Origin: Pseudomonas asturiensis
Lineage (GTDB): Bacteria; Pseudomonadota; Gammaproteobacteria; Pseudomonadales; Pseudomonadaceae
Direction of reading: 5' to 3'
Length of the DNA stretch: 64,000 nt
Assembly: GCF_900143095.1 (NCBI RefSeq)
Contig: NZ_FRDA01000006.1
Span: 211,150-275,149, forward strand
Shown here piece after piece: positions 36,184-45,527 of the stretch. A program made the translations under genes and the position numbers. The number at the start of each line of letters is the position of its first letter. The first letter of the stretch is position 1. The notes under the pieces were generated by a model. That model was not told where the DNA came from. It made no database searches and saw only the letters and a program-made list of their open reading frames with translations.

Positions 36184-36598
36184 GGGTTTCCTGCAGGTCG
36201 ACACCGAAATCGTGGTGCCGTTTTTCGACGTCGACATGATGAACATCGTCTGGCACGGGCATTACGTCAAATACCTGGAGGTGGCGCGCTGTGCGCTGCT
36301 CGACCACATCGGCCATAACTACATGCACATGCTTGAATCCGGGTATGGTTGGCCGGTGATCGACGTCCAGTTGCGTTACGTGCGCAGCGCGGTCTTCGGC
36401 CAGACGCTCAATGTGCGCGCCGACCTGGTGGAGTGGGAAAACCGGCTGAAGATCAATTACCTGATCACCGACGCCCGCACCGGCGAACGCCTGACCCGCG
36501 CCAGCACGGTGCAAGTGGCCGTCGACAGTCAGACTCACGAAATGCAAATGGCCTCGCCCAGGGTTTTCATTGATGCCGTAGAGAGGGCCTTGTCATGA
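36173..36598 (+). CDS. 4HBT-type acyl-CoA/ACP thioesterase of the polyene cluster (ApeK-like)
   Basis: This 141-residue hot-dog thioesterase has VPFFDVDMMNIVWHGHYVKYLE, in which the aspartate and the HGHY segment match the 4-hydroxybenzoyl-CoA thioesterase active site. It could release the finished polyene acid or clear misloaded carriers. TGGAGG precedes the ATG, which overlaps the lyase gene by 11 bases. Confidence 0.88.
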   Translation: MRSKGFLQVDTEIVVPFFDVDMMNIVWHGHYVKYLEVARCALLDHIGHNYMHMLESGYGWPVIDVQLRYVRSAVFGQTLNVRADLVEWENRLKINYLITDARTGERLTRASTVQVAVDSQTHEMQMASPRVFIDAVERALS

Positions 36599-37209
36599 GC
36601 CGTCCGTTTCGAACGTTATGCGTGTTGGGCCTGCTGTGCCTGTCGTCGCTGGCGCACGCCTTTGACCTGCAACAGTTGAGCGATCAATTGGCAAAACCTG
36701 CCGTGGTGCAGGGCCGTTTCATTCAGGAAAAGCATCTGCGTGCCTTGCCGCAACCATTGATCAGCAAAGGCCGCTTTGTGCTGGCCAAGGACGCCGGGCT
36801 GCTCTGGCTGCTGGAAACGCCGCTGAAACAGGACTACCGCATCAACGCCACTGGCATTGCCCGCCGGGAAACGGTGGGCGGCACCAGCGTCTGGAAGGCA
36901 GTGCCCAACAAGAACGCCGGAGCGGAACAGAACCGCCTGTTCCTCGCTGTGCTGCAAGGTGACAGCAGTGGCCTGCAACGGGACTTCGAACTGAAATTGC
37001 AAGGCGAGGCCAACGCCTGGCACCTGACCCTGACACCGCGCTCGCTGTTGCTGCAACAGGTATTCAAACAGATCAATATCGATGGCGGCGAACTGGTGCA
37101 GCGCATCGAGCTGCTGGAAACCCAGGGTGACAGCACGGTACTTAAGATGGTCGACAGCACCAGCGCACCCACCCTGACCGACGCGCAGCGCAATGACTTT
37201 GCCAACTGA
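36595..37209 (+). CDS. LolA-like periplasmic carrier of the polyene cluster
   Basis: This 204-residue exported protein has a signal peptide (FRTLCVLGLLCLSSLAHA, cut before FDLQQL) and a LolA-like beta fold (VVQGRFIQEKHLRALPQPLISKGRFVLAKDAGLLWLLETP). LolA homologues in aryl polyene clusters are proposed to ferry the lipid through the periplasm. It overlaps the thioesterase and transporter genes. It is not the housekeeping LolA, which lies near ftsK in Pseudomonas. Confidence 0.87.
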   Translation: MSRPFRTLCVLGLLCLSSLAHAFDLQQLSDQLAKPAVVQGRFIQEKHLRALPQPLISKGRFVLAKDAGLLWLLETPLKQDYRINATGIARRETVGGTSVWKAVPNKNAGAEQNRLFLAVLQGDSSGLQRDFELKLQGEANAWHLTLTPRSLLLQQVFKQINIDGGELVQRIELLETQGDSTVLKMVDSTSAPTLTDAQRNDFAN

Positions 37210-39541
37210 GCGCCTGCTGCCGCGTCTGTTCCTGCTGATTCTGGCGGGGGTGCTGGCACTGGCCGCCTGGCAGTGGCACGACCGTTCGCCGCTGTCGGCC
37301 AACCTCATGGAGCTGGTGCCGGGCACTGACACCGATGCGCTGGTCACCACGGCCGAAAAACGCATTCAGGAACCGCTCAACCGCGAGATGCTGGTGCTGG
37401 TCGGCCATACCGACCGCCAGCAGGCCATCGCCCTGGCGCGCACACTGGCCGAACAATGGCAGGCCACCGGGCTGTTCGAGAAAGTCCAGTGGACGCTACA
37501 AGCCGACCTGCCCGCCCTGCGCAATCAACTGCTGCAAGGGCGAATTGCAATGCTGCCGGCAGCGGACCGGGCACAACTGATTGACGACCCGCAGGCCTTT
37601 ATTGACCAGCGCGTGCAGACCCTGTTCGACCCGTTTGCCGGCTTCAGCCTGGTGCCGGGCCAGGACGACTGGCTGGGCCTGACCGGGCGCATCCAGAACG
37701 GTTTGCCCCGGCAGGGTTCGGTCGAGCCGGACCTGGCCAGCGGTGCATTGATCGCCACGGCCGATGACAAAAGCTGGGTGCTGCTGCGCACGCGCACCGG
37801 CAACGACGCCTTCGATATGCGCTTGCCCGGGCACGTCGCAGACCTGCTTGCCAAGGCCCGCCAACAGGCCGCTCAGGCAGGCGGCCAACTGCTGGCGGCC
37901 AGCGGTCTGCTGTATGCCGCCGATGGCCAGAAACAGGCCAGCCGGGAAATCACCTGGGTCGGCGGCGGCGCAACTGTCGGCATTCTGTTGCTGCTGTTGC
38001 TGGCGTTCCGGCGCTGGAGCGTGCTGCTGGCATTCGTACCGGTCATCATCGGCATGCTGTTTGGTGCCGTTGCCTGTGTGGCCGTGTTTGGCAGCATGCA
38101 CGTCATGACGCTGGTGCTGGGTTCGAGCCTGATCGGCGTCGCCGTCGATTACCCGCTGCATTACCTGTCCAAAAGCTGGAGCCTGAAACCCTGGCGCAGC
38201 TGGCCAGCCCTGCGCCTGACCTTGCCGGGCCTGAGCCTGAGCCTGATCACCAGTTGCATCGGCTACCTGGCGCTGGCCTGGACGCCCTTCCCGGCGCTGA
38301 CACAAATTGCCGTGTTCTCGGCCGCAGGCCTCATCGGCGCTTATCTGACCGCGGTGTGCCTGCTGCCGGCGTTGCTGAGCAACATCGAGATTCACCCCGC
38401 CCAATGGCCGCTCAAACTGGCGCAGCAGATGCTCGATTGCCGCGCCGCGCTGCTGCAACGCGTCAATACGCCGATTCTGCTGGTATTGCTGCTGGCCTTC
38501 TGCGGTGGCGGCCTGTGGCACCTGACGACTAAGAACGACATTCGCCAATGGGTCGCTGCGCCACAGTCCCTGACCGACGAAGCCCAAGCCATCGCGCGCA
38601 TCACCGGTTATCAGCCCACCAGTCAGTTTTTTCTGGTGCGCGGCAAGGACCAGCAGCAGTTGCTGGACCGTCAGACGGCGCTCACCCAGCGCCTCGATCA
38701 ACTGGTGAGCATGGACAAGCTGCAAGGCTACATGGCGATCAACCAGTTGCTCGATTCGCCTGCCGAGCAGCAGGCGACCCGCGCGGCCCTGGCGAAGCTG
38801 CCTGAGCACTGGCAACCGCTGGTGCAACTCGGCGTTCCGGCCAGTGCCCTGAAAACCGAACTTGCTCAGTTGCAGGCGCTGCCCACGCAAGACATCGACC
38901 AGGCGCTGCAAGGGCCGCTCGCCGAGCCCTGGCGCACGCTCTGGCTGGGCACGAACGACGAAGGCGTAGCCAGCATGGTCAGCCTGCGCGGCTTGAACAG
39001 CCCGGCGTTGCTGCGTGTGCAGGCGACCGGTCTGGACGGTGTGCAACTGGTAGACCGGCTGGGTGAACTCAATGAGGTGTTCGCCAGCACCCAGATCAGC
39101 GCCGCCGAGCTGAAACTGGCGTCGTGCGTGTTGATCGTGCTGTTGCTGGTCGTGCCGTTCGGCCTCAACGGTGCGCTGCACATCGTCATCCTGCCGCTGC
39201 TGGCGGCGTTGTGCAGCCTGGCGAGCCTGGGCTGGCTGGGTCAGCCGTTGACCCTGTTCAGCCTGTTCGGCCTGCTGTTGGTGACGGCAATCAGCGTCGA
39301 TTACGCCATCCTGATGCATGAGCAAGTGGGTGGCGCGGCCGTCAGCTTGCTCGGCACGCTGCTGGCCGCGGTCACCACCTGGCTATCGTTCGGGCTGCTG
39401 GCGATTTCCGGTACGCCTGCGATCAGCAATTTCGGTCTGTCGGTCAGTCTAGGGCTGGCGTTCAGCTTCATGCTGGCGCCCTGGGCCAGCCCGCGTCGGG
39501 TGACTCATCAGCCTGCCGGATCACCGGAGCCACGCCCATGA
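37193..39541 (+). CDS. MMPL/RND-family exporter of the polyene cluster
   Basis: This 782-residue protein has RND-like topology: one N-terminal helix (about 8-27), a periplasmic domain of about 200 residues, a helix bundle (about 255-430), a second periplasmic domain and a C-terminal bundle (about 640-765). VLGSSLIGVAVDYPLHYL and LLVTAISVDYAILMHEQ are the paired helix-4/10 motifs with aspartates for proton relay. Members export lipids in other systems; here the polyene lipid is the likely cargo, passed to the LolA-like protein. It overlaps the preceding gene by 17 bases. Confidence 0.87.
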   Translation: MTLPTERLLPRLFLLILAGVLALAAWQWHDRSPLSANLMELVPGTDTDALVTTAEKRIQEPLNREMLVLVGHTDRQQAIALARTLAEQWQATGLFEKVQWTLQADLPALRNQLLQGRIAMLPAADRAQLIDDPQAFIDQRVQTLFDPFAGFSLVPGQDDWLGLTGRIQNGLPRQGSVEPDLASGALIATADDKSWVLLRTRTGNDAFDMRLPGHVADLLAKARQQAAQAGGQLLAASGLLYAADGQKQASREITWVGGGATVGILLLLLLAFRRWSVLLAFVPVIIGMLFGAVACVAVFGSMHVMTLVLGSSLIGVAVDYPLHYLSKSWSLKPWRSWPALRLTLPGLSLSLITSCIGYLALAWTPFPALTQIAVFSAAGLIGAYLTAVCLLPALLSNIEIHPAQWPLKLAQQMLDCRAALLQRVNTPILLVLLLAFCGGGLWHLTTKNDIRQWVAAPQSLTDEAQAIARITGYQPTSQFFLVRGKDQQQLLDRQTALTQRLDQLVSMDKLQGYMAINQLLDSPAEQQATRAALAKLPEHWQPLVQLGVPASALKTELAQLQALPTQDIDQALQGPLAEPWRTLWLGTNDEGVASMVSLRGLNSPALLRVQATGLDGVQLVDRLGELNEVFASTQISAAELKLASCVLIVLLLVVPFGLNGALHIVILPLLAALCSLASLGWLGQPLTLFSLFGLLLVTAISVDYAILMHEQVGGAAVSLLGTLLAAVTTWLSFGLLAISGTPAISNFGLSVSLGLAFSFMLAPWASPRRVTHQPAGSPEPRP

Positions 39542-40710
39542 TGGTGCTGATGTTCTGGTTCATGGCGCTGGCCCTGTTCGCGCTGGCCACCTGGGCCGGT
39601 CAGCGGCTGGGGCTGATTCCCATTGTCAGCCAGTTGCTGCTGGCCACCTTCGGCCTGCCGTTGCTGATGCTGCTGTGGATCGAGCCGCACTGGCAATTGA
39701 ACGGCGCACAGCTGGTTTCACCCGTCTGGCTCAAGAGTCTCTACGGCCTGGCCTTTGCGGTGGTGCTGGGGCAAATTCTCAGCGAAGTGATCGACGTGAA
39801 GCTGGATCGACAGAGCCTGAAAATTGCCTTGCCGAGTTTCTTCGTTCCGTTTCTGTCGGGTCTCGCCTGCGCCGTCTGGCTGCTGCCTGAGCAGGCGTGG
39901 ATCAGCTCGCTGGCCGTGGGACTGGTGTTCGCCATCACCGCCATTCCTGTGCTGTACCTGTACCTGCACCACATCGATTACCCGCCCGCCGCCACGCGCC
40001 GTCTGGTGCAGACAGCCATCCTCATCGACCTGACCTGCTGGAGCCTGTTCGCCCTCGCCCAAGGCAGCCTGCACCTGAGCAGCCTGTTGTTGCCGTTGCT
40101 GGGTGCCTGCGTACCGTTGCTGTTTCGTCTTCTGCGCCTGCGCCAGCCGCTGTTCTACAGCCTGACGTTTTTCGCCCTGTTAATGATGGCCGAGCATTAC
40201 CGGCTCAACGCGCTGGTGTTCGGCATCGGCTATATGCTGTGCATGTCGCGACTGGGTCAGCCGTGGGTGCCGCCTTTGAGTGCGGCCACCTTGCGATTCA
40301 TACAAAACCGGCTGGCCATCCCGCTGTTGCTGACCTTCGGCATCGTGCAGATCGACGTGCACAGCGCGCTGGGTGCAATGGGCTGGCTGCCACTGGTTGC
40401 GCTGATCGTGCTGCCCATCGCCAGCAAACTGCTCGGCAACTGGATCGGGCTGCACTGGGCAACGCCCTCGTTCGCAGGCGCCAGCCGCTGGCGTGAAAGC
40501 GTACTGCTGAACATTCGTGGCCTGAGCGAAATCGTTTTCCTTAACCTGCTGCTGCAACAACAACTCATCAGCCCGGCCCTGTACTTCGCGTTGATGCTGA
40601 TGGGCCTGATTGCGACACTCATGCCTGCACTGACCGGGATGGGGCGTGCGCCCTCGCATGCGCCCCTTTCAATCGACCCATCGAAAAGGAACACCTGTGC
40701 CCATCACTGA
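39538..40710 (+). CDS. Polytopic membrane protein, cation:proton antiporter-like
   Basis: This 390-residue very hydrophobic protein has about eleven or twelve helices. The order of segments, including GLVFAITAIPVLYLYLHH and NIRGLSEIVFLNLLLQQQLIS, resembles CPA2-type Na+/H+ exchangers, although I see no clear DD or ND ion-binding pair. It overlaps the MMPL gene by four bases and the next by 14, so it belongs to the operon. This component is not among the aryl polyene core genes I know. Function is uncertain: ion exchange supporting export, or a repurposed membrane scaffold. Confidence 0.65.
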   Translation: MMVLMFWFMALALFALATWAGQRLGLIPIVSQLLLATFGLPLLMLLWIEPHWQLNGAQLVSPVWLKSLYGLAFAVVLGQILSEVIDVKLDRQSLKIALPSFFVPFLSGLACAVWLLPEQAWISSLAVGLVFAITAIPVLYLYLHHIDYPPAATRRLVQTAILIDLTCWSLFALAQGSLHLSSLLLPLLGACVPLLFRLLRLRQPLFYSLTFFALLMMAEHYRLNALVFGIGYMLCMSRLGQPWVPPLSAATLRFIQNRLAIPLLLTFGIVQIDVHSALGAMGWLPLVALIVLPIASKLLGNWIGLHWATPSFAGASRWRESVLLNIRGLSEIVFLNLLLQQQLISPALYFALMLMGLIATLMPALTGMGRAPSHAPLSIDPSKRNTCAHH

Positions 40711-41944
40711 CAAGGAAATTCGCCAGGTCGTCGTCATCGGTGCCGGTCCGGCCGGTTCGATCGCTGCCGCGCTGCTCAAACGCCAGGGTCACGATGTGCT
40801 GATCGTGGAGCGACAATTGTTCCCACGCTTCTCCATCGGCGAGAGCCTGCTCTGCCACTGCCTGGACTTCGTCGAAGAGGCCGGCATGCTCGAAGCCGTG
40901 CAGGCCGCCGGGTTCCAGCAGAAAAACGGTGCGGCGTTTGCGCGAGGCGATCAGTACAGCGATTTCGATTTTGGCGACACGTTCAGCAACGGCAAGCCGA
41001 CCACGTTTCAGGTGCAGCGTGCCCAGTTCGACCAGTTGCTGGCCGATCAGGCCGCGCTGCAAGGCGTCGAGATCCGCTATGAGCAGGAAATCATCAGCGC
41101 CGATTTCGACGGCCCGCAACCGCTGCTGCGCGTCAGGCGTGAAGACGGCAGCGAATACAGCGTGCAGGCGACGTTCGTGCTGGACGCCAGCGGCTATGGC
41201 CGCGTGCTGCCGCGTTTGCTGGACCTGGAAGCACCGTCCGGGTTTCCGGTGCGCAAGGCGGTGTTCACCCACATCGAAGACCACATCCAGAGCCCGCCTT
41301 TCGACCGGCAGAAGATCCTGGTCAGCATCCATCCCCAATTCAGCGATGTGTGGTTCTGGACCATTCCGTTCAGTCAGGGCCGCTGCTCATTGGGTGTGGT
41401 GGCATCGGCCGAGCGCTTCGAGGGCAAGCCGGATGATCTGGACGCCTGCCTGCGCGCCTTCGTTGCGGAAACGCCGCAGTTGGCCGGCGTATTGAAAAAC
41501 GCGGTCTGGGACACCCCGGCGCGAACCATCGGCGGCTACTCGGCCAACGTCAAGACCCTGCACGGCAAAGGCTTTGCGCTGCTGGGTAACGCGGCGGAAT
41601 TCCTCGACCCGGTGTTCTCATCGGGCGTGACCATCGCCATGCGCTCGGCCAGCATGGCCGCGGGCGTGCTGAATCGACAATTGCAAGGAGAGCACGTGAA
41701 CTGGGAAACCGAATTTGCCATCCCGCTTAAAAAAGGCGTCGATACGTTCCGCGCCTACGTTGAGGGCTGGTATGACGACACCTTCCAGAACGTCATTTTC
41801 TATCAGGGCGGCACGCCCGACATTCGACGAATGATCAGCGCCATTTTGGCCGGTTACGCCTGGGACGAGCGCAACCCGTTTGTCAGCGAACCCAAGCGGC
41901 GTCTGCGGATGCTCTCGGAAATCTGCACGGACGGCGCTTCATGA
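40697..41944 (+). CDS. FAD-dependent oxidoreductase, halogenase-like
   Basis: This 415-residue flavoprotein has GAGPAG at residues 15-20, FPRFSIGESLL shared by flavin halogenases and related monooxygenases, and W219-F220-W221-T-I-P224, which fits the WxWxIP halogenase signature. A lysine (K76 in QQKNGAAF) stands where class B halogenases have their catalytic K in a KxG context. Xanthomonadins are brominated aryl polyenes, so halogenation of the aryl ring is possible; hydroxylation is the alternative. The start is GTG 40697, preceded by AAAAGGA; ATG starts further upstream lack a binding site. Confidence 0.83.
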   Translation: MPITDKEIRQVVVIGAGPAGSIAAALLKRQGHDVLIVERQLFPRFSIGESLLCHCLDFVEEAGMLEAVQAAGFQQKNGAAFARGDQYSDFDFGDTFSNGKPTTFQVQRAQFDQLLADQAALQGVEIRYEQEIISADFDGPQPLLRVRREDGSEYSVQATFVLDASGYGRVLPRLLDLEAPSGFPVRKAVFTHIEDHIQSPPFDRQKILVSIHPQFSDVWFWTIPFSQGRCSLGVVASAERFEGKPDDLDACLRAFVAETPQLAGVLKNAVWDTPARTIGGYSANVKTLHGKGFALLGNAAEFLDPVFSSGVTIAMRSASMAAGVLNRQLQGEHVNWETEFAIPLKKGVDTFRAYVEGWYDDTFQNVIFYQGGTPDIRRMISAILAGYAWDERNPFVSEPKRRLRMLSEICTDGAS

Positions 41945-42675
41945 GTCGTCCGTTTCTGAGCGAAAACTACGTCGAGGAAACCCGTTTCGGTCTCTGGTTC
42001 CTGCGCAGCCAGACCTGGCAGTACCGTGTATTGCGCGTTGCCATTGATGATCTGCGCAGCCTGTTCACAAGCCCGCTGCCTGCCGCGCCGGTCCTGCTGG
42101 ATGCGGGCTGCGGCCAGGGCAAATCGTTCCAGCACCTGAGCAAGGTGTTCGCCCCGGCCAGACTGCTCGGTGTCGATGCCGATCCTGACAGCCTGACCCG
42201 AAGCGGCGAAGAAGCCGCTGCGCTGGGTATTGATATCGAGTTGATCGGCAGCGACTGCGCCGCCCTGCAACTGCCTGACGCCAGCGTCGATCTGTTGTTC
42301 TGCCACCAGACCTTTCACCATCTGGTCGAGCAGGAACAAGCCCTGGTCGAGTTCTATCGCGTCCTGAAACCGGGTGGTTATCTGTTGTTCGCTGAGTCTA
42401 CCGAGGCCTACATCGACACCTGGGTGATTCGCTGGCTGTTTCGCCATCCGATGCACGTGCAAAAAAGCGCGGCGCAATACCTGGACATGATCCGCCAGCA
42501 GGGTTTCGAGTTCGACACGCGCAATGTCTCGTACCCGTACCTGTGGTGGAGCCGTGCGATAGATTTCGGCCTGCTGGAGGCGCTGAAGCTGCGCAAGCCC
42601 AAGCCGTTCGGGCAACGTGAGGAAACCCTGGTCAACGTGGTCGCCCGCAAACCGATGCGGAGTGAGACACCATGA
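41941..42675 (+). CDS. Class I SAM-dependent methyltransferase of the polyene cluster
   Basis: This 244-residue methyltransferase has the SAM-binding VLLDAGCGQGKSF (about 57-69), LGVDADPDSL (motif II) and LPDASVDLLFCHQTFHHL. It probably methylates the aryl head group or a carboxylate of the polyene, as methylated aryl polyenes are known. It overlaps its neighbours by four bases each side. Confidence 0.87.
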   Translation: MSRPFLSENYVEETRFGLWFLRSQTWQYRVLRVAIDDLRSLFTSPLPAAPVLLDAGCGQGKSFQHLSKVFAPARLLGVDADPDSLTRSGEEAAALGIDIELIGSDCAALQLPDASVDLLFCHQTFHHLVEQEQALVEFYRVLKPGGYLLFAESTEAYIDTWVIRWLFRHPMHVQKSAAQYLDMIRQQGFEFDTRNVSYPYLWWSRAIDFGLLEALKLRKPKPFGQREETLVNVVARKPMRSETP

Positions 42676-43157
42676 TCCGGACCCTGTTTTTTTCCTTGCT
42701 ACTGCTGCTCGCTGGCTGCGTCAGCCAGACACCGCTGCCGACCTCCGCTGTGACGCTGCAATTGCCGATGCAGTTGCACATCGAGCGCAGGCAGGCGGAT
42801 CAGCGTCAGGACTGGATGCTGATCATTCAACGTGAGCCAGCGGGTTTACGCTGGTCGATGATGGACCCGTTGGGCATTCCACAGGCGCGCCAGCTGCTGA
42901 TCGACGGCAAGTGGCAGGCCGACGGTCTGCTGCCGCCCAACCCGGAAGCCCGCGAGCTGTTCGCTGCCCTGATGTTTGCCATGACACCGGATCTGGAAAT
43001 GCATGACCGCTACCCCACGGCGTACCGCCAGGGTATGCAGCGCCGTCTGGAAGATCGCTGGCTGGTCGAGTACCAGTCGGCCAACGCCTTTACCCTCCGC
43101 CTCAAGGAAGGTCTGAGCTACAAAGTCACCCCGTTGAACAGCGAGACCGCTCCATGA
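42672..43157 (+). CDS. DUF3261-type lipoprotein of the polyene cluster
   Basis: This 161-residue lipoprotein has a short signal peptide with lipobox LLAGC (cysteine at residue 17) and a compact domain (QLHIERRQADQRQDWMLIIQ...). Related small lipoproteins accompany aryl polyene genes and may act with the LolA-like and MMPL proteins at the outer membrane. No enzyme motif is visible. Confidence 0.82.
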   Translation: MIRTLFFSLLLLLAGCVSQTPLPTSAVTLQLPMQLHIERRQADQRQDWMLIIQREPAGLRWSMMDPLGIPQARQLLIDGKWQADGLLPPNPEARELFAALMFAMTPDLEMHDRYPTAYRQGMQRRLEDRWLVEYQSANAFTLRLKEGLSYKVTPLNSETAP

Positions 43158-44350
43158 CCACCTACCTCAACGCCCTGGGGCTTACCTGTGCACTCGGCAA
43201 TGGTCAGCAAGAGGTGTCGCGAAAGCTGTTCGCCGCCGACAGCAGCGCGATGGTCGTCGAGCCCGGCTGGGTGCCGGAACGCGCGCTGCCAGTGGGTGCA
43301 GTCAGGCACGCGCTGCCGCAGATTCCCGAGGGGATGCAGTCGCAACGCAGCCGCAATAATCAATTGCTCATGGCTGCGACGCTGCAGATCGAAGACGATA
43401 TTCGTCGGGCCATCGACCGCTATGGCGTGTCACGCATCGGCGTGATCATCGGCACCAGCACCTCGGGTATCGATGAGGCCAGCAGCAGCATGGCGACCTG
43501 GCTGCGCGACCGGGCCTTCCCGCCACACTACGACTACCAGCAGCAGGAGCTCGGCGCGCCAGCGAACTTTCTGGCCACCTGGCTGCAACTGAGCGGCCCG
43601 GCCTATGTGATTTCCACCGCCTGCACATCCAGCGCACGCGCGCTGCTCAGCGCCCGACGTGCGCTGGACATGGGGCTGTGCGATGCGGTGCTGTGCGGCG
43701 GCGTGGACAGCCTGTGCAAACTGACGCTCAACGGCTTTTCAGCGCTGGAAGCCATGTCGCCGCAGCTTTGCAACCCGTTTTCCAGCAACCGCAACGGGAT
43801 CAATATCGGCGAAGCCGCCGTGCTGTTCCTGATGACCCGCGAAGCCAGCGACGAGCATTCAATCGCCTTGCTGGGTGCTGGCGCCAGTTGCGATGCGCAC
43901 CATATTTCCGCCCCGGAACCGACCGGGCGCGGTGCGCGCGATGCCATGCAGCAAGCGTTGAACAACGCCGGGCTCGCGCCAGAACAGATCGCTTACCTGA
44001 ACCTGCACGGCACCGCGACCGTGCATAACGACGCCATGGAAAGCCTCGCCGTGCAGGCGGTATTCCCGGACGGCGTGCCGTGCTCATCGACCAAACCCTT
44101 GAGCGGTCATACCCTCGGCGCAGCAGGCGCGCTGGAAGTCGCCTTCTGCTGGCTGAGCCTGGCCGCGCAGAATACCGGACACGCCTTGCCACCTCATCTT
44201 TGGGACGGCGCAGCGGATCCTCTGTTGCCAGCGCTGCACTTTACCGGGCCCGGCGCACGCCTTCGCGCTGCCGAAGCTCGCTACATGATGAGCAATTCCT
44301 TTGCCTTCGGCGGCAACAACATCAGCCTGATTATCGGAGATGCCGCATGA
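43154..44350 (+). CDS. Beta-ketoacyl-ACP synthase of the polyene cluster (ApeO-like)
   Basis: This 398-residue condensing enzyme has the nucleophile cysteine in VISTACTSSARALL (about 155) and the histidines in LNLHGTATVHNDA and LSGHTLGAAGALE, so the Cys-His-His triad is complete. It probably pairs with the chain length factor encoded at 28743 to elongate the polyene with malonyl units. It overlaps its neighbours by four bases. Confidence 0.9.
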   Translation: MTTYLNALGLTCALGNGQQEVSRKLFAADSSAMVVEPGWVPERALPVGAVRHALPQIPEGMQSQRSRNNQLLMAATLQIEDDIRRAIDRYGVSRIGVIIGTSTSGIDEASSSMATWLRDRAFPPHYDYQQQELGAPANFLATWLQLSGPAYVISTACTSSARALLSARRALDMGLCDAVLCGGVDSLCKLTLNGFSALEAMSPQLCNPFSSNRNGINIGEAAVLFLMTREASDEHSIALLGAGASCDAHHISAPEPTGRGARDAMQQALNNAGLAPEQIAYLNLHGTATVHNDAMESLAVQAVFPDGVPCSSTKPLSGHTLGAAGALEVAFCWLSLAAQNTGHALPPHLWDGAADPLLPALHFTGPGARLRAAEARYMMSNSFAFGGNNISLIIGDAA

Positions 44351-44802
44351 TCGCCTGGCCGCTCGACGAGCTTATCCCTCACGCAGGCGACATGATCCTC
44401 ATCGATCAGGTGCTGGCTTTCGATGAAGAGCAGATTCAGACACGCCTGACGGTGCGCGCCGACGGACTGTTCAACGAGGCCGACGGCAGCCTGCCCGCCT
44501 GGCTCGGTGTGGAGCTGATGGCCCAGAGCGTGGCGGCATACGCTGGCTGCCAGGCGCGCAGCAAAGGCGAAGCGGTCAAGCTGGGCTTCCTGCTTGGCAG
44601 CCGCAAGTTCGAGTGCAACGTCGCGTACTTTCCGGCAGGCAGCGAGCTGCACATTCATGCCGTGCGTTCCCTGCAGGACGACAGCGGCATGGGCGTCTTC
44701 GAATGCAGCCTGACAGGCCCGGATATAAAGGCTTTTGCCCGTCTCAATGTATATTGCCCACCCAATACTGCTGATTACCTGGCTGAAGGAGCCCCGGCAT
44801 GA
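44347..44802 (+). CDS. Beta-hydroxyacyl-ACP dehydratase of the polyene cluster (ApeP-like)
   Basis: This 151-residue single hot-dog protein begins MIAWPLDELIPHAGDMILID, with the active-site histidine in the PHAGDM segment, followed by WLGVELMAQSVAAYAG, the central helix of FabZ-like dehydratases. With the reductase next door it would generate the conjugated double bonds. The ATG at 44347 makes the four-base overlap that is standard in this operon. Confidence 0.9.
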   Translation: MIAWPLDELIPHAGDMILIDQVLAFDEEQIQTRLTVRADGLFNEADGSLPAWLGVELMAQSVAAYAGCQARSKGEAVKLGFLLGSRKFECNVAYFPAGSELHIHAVRSLQDDSGMGVFECSLTGPDIKAFARLNVYCPPNTADYLAEGAPA

Positions 44803-45527
44803 CTGAATCCGTACTGGTCACCGGTTCGAGCCGCGGCATCGGCCGTGCCATTGCATTGCGTCTGGCTCAGGCCGGATACGACCTGATCCTGCATTGCCGC
44901 ACCGGGCGCAGTGAAGCCGAAGCGGTGCAGGCAGACATTATCGCGCTGGGTCGACAGGCCCGCGTCTTGCAGTTCGACGTGTCTGACCGTGCGGCCTGCA
45001 AGGCCATTCTTGAGCAGGACGTGGAAACCCACGGCGCTTACTACGGCGTGGTGCTCAACGCCGGTCTGACCCGTGACGGCGCGTTTCCGGCGCTCACTGA
45101 CGACGATTGGGACCAGGTGCTGCGTACCAATCTGGACGGGTTCTACAACGTACTGCACCCGTTGACCATGCCGATGATCCGGCGGCGTACGGCAGGACGA
45201 ATTGTGTGCATCACTTCGGTCTCCGGCCTGATCGGCAACCGCGGACAGGTCAATTACAGCGCCTCCAAGGCGGGCCTTATTGGTGCGGCCAAGGCGCTGG
45301 CCATCGAATTGGGCAAACGCAAGATCACCGTTAACTGCGTCGCGCCGGGCCTGATCGACACCGCCATGCTCGACGAGAACGTGCCCGTGGATGAGTTGAT
45401 GAAAATGATCCCGGCACAACGCATGGGCACGCCTGAGGAAGTGGCGGGCGCAGTGAATTTTCTGATGTCCGCCGAAGCGGCCTACATCACGCGTCAGGTA
45501 CTGGCCGTCAATGGAGGGCTGTGTTGA
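44799..45527 (+). CDS. 3-oxoacyl-ACP reductase of the polyene cluster (FabG-like, ApeQ-like)
   Basis: This 242-residue short-chain dehydrogenase has TGSSRGIGRAIA (8-19, NADPH loop), NAGLT near 84, the SVSGLIGNRGQVNYSASKAG stretch with serine, tyrosine and lysine of the catalytic triad, and the C-terminal MSAEAAYITRQVLAVNGG. It reduces the beta-keto group in each elongation cycle. No enoyl reductase is encoded nearby, as expected for a polyene. Confidence 0.93.
   Translation: MTESVLVTGSSRGIGRAIALRLAQAGYDLILHCRTGRSEAEAVQADIIALGRQARVLQFDVSDRAACKAILEQDVETHGAYYGVVLNAGLTRDGAFPALTDDDWDQVLRTNLDGFYNVLHPLTMPMIRRRTAGRIVCITSVSGLIGNRGQVNYSASKAGLIGAAKALAIELGKRKITVNCVAPGLIDTAMLDENVPVDELMKMIPAQRMGTPEEVAGAVNFLMSAEAAYITRQVLAVNGGLC

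Noticed and set aside
37496..39325. A 609-codon minus-strand frame opposite the MMPL gene
   Set aside because: It is Gln/Arg/Ala-rich with no hydrophobic pattern or motif, and is antisense to a clear transporter.
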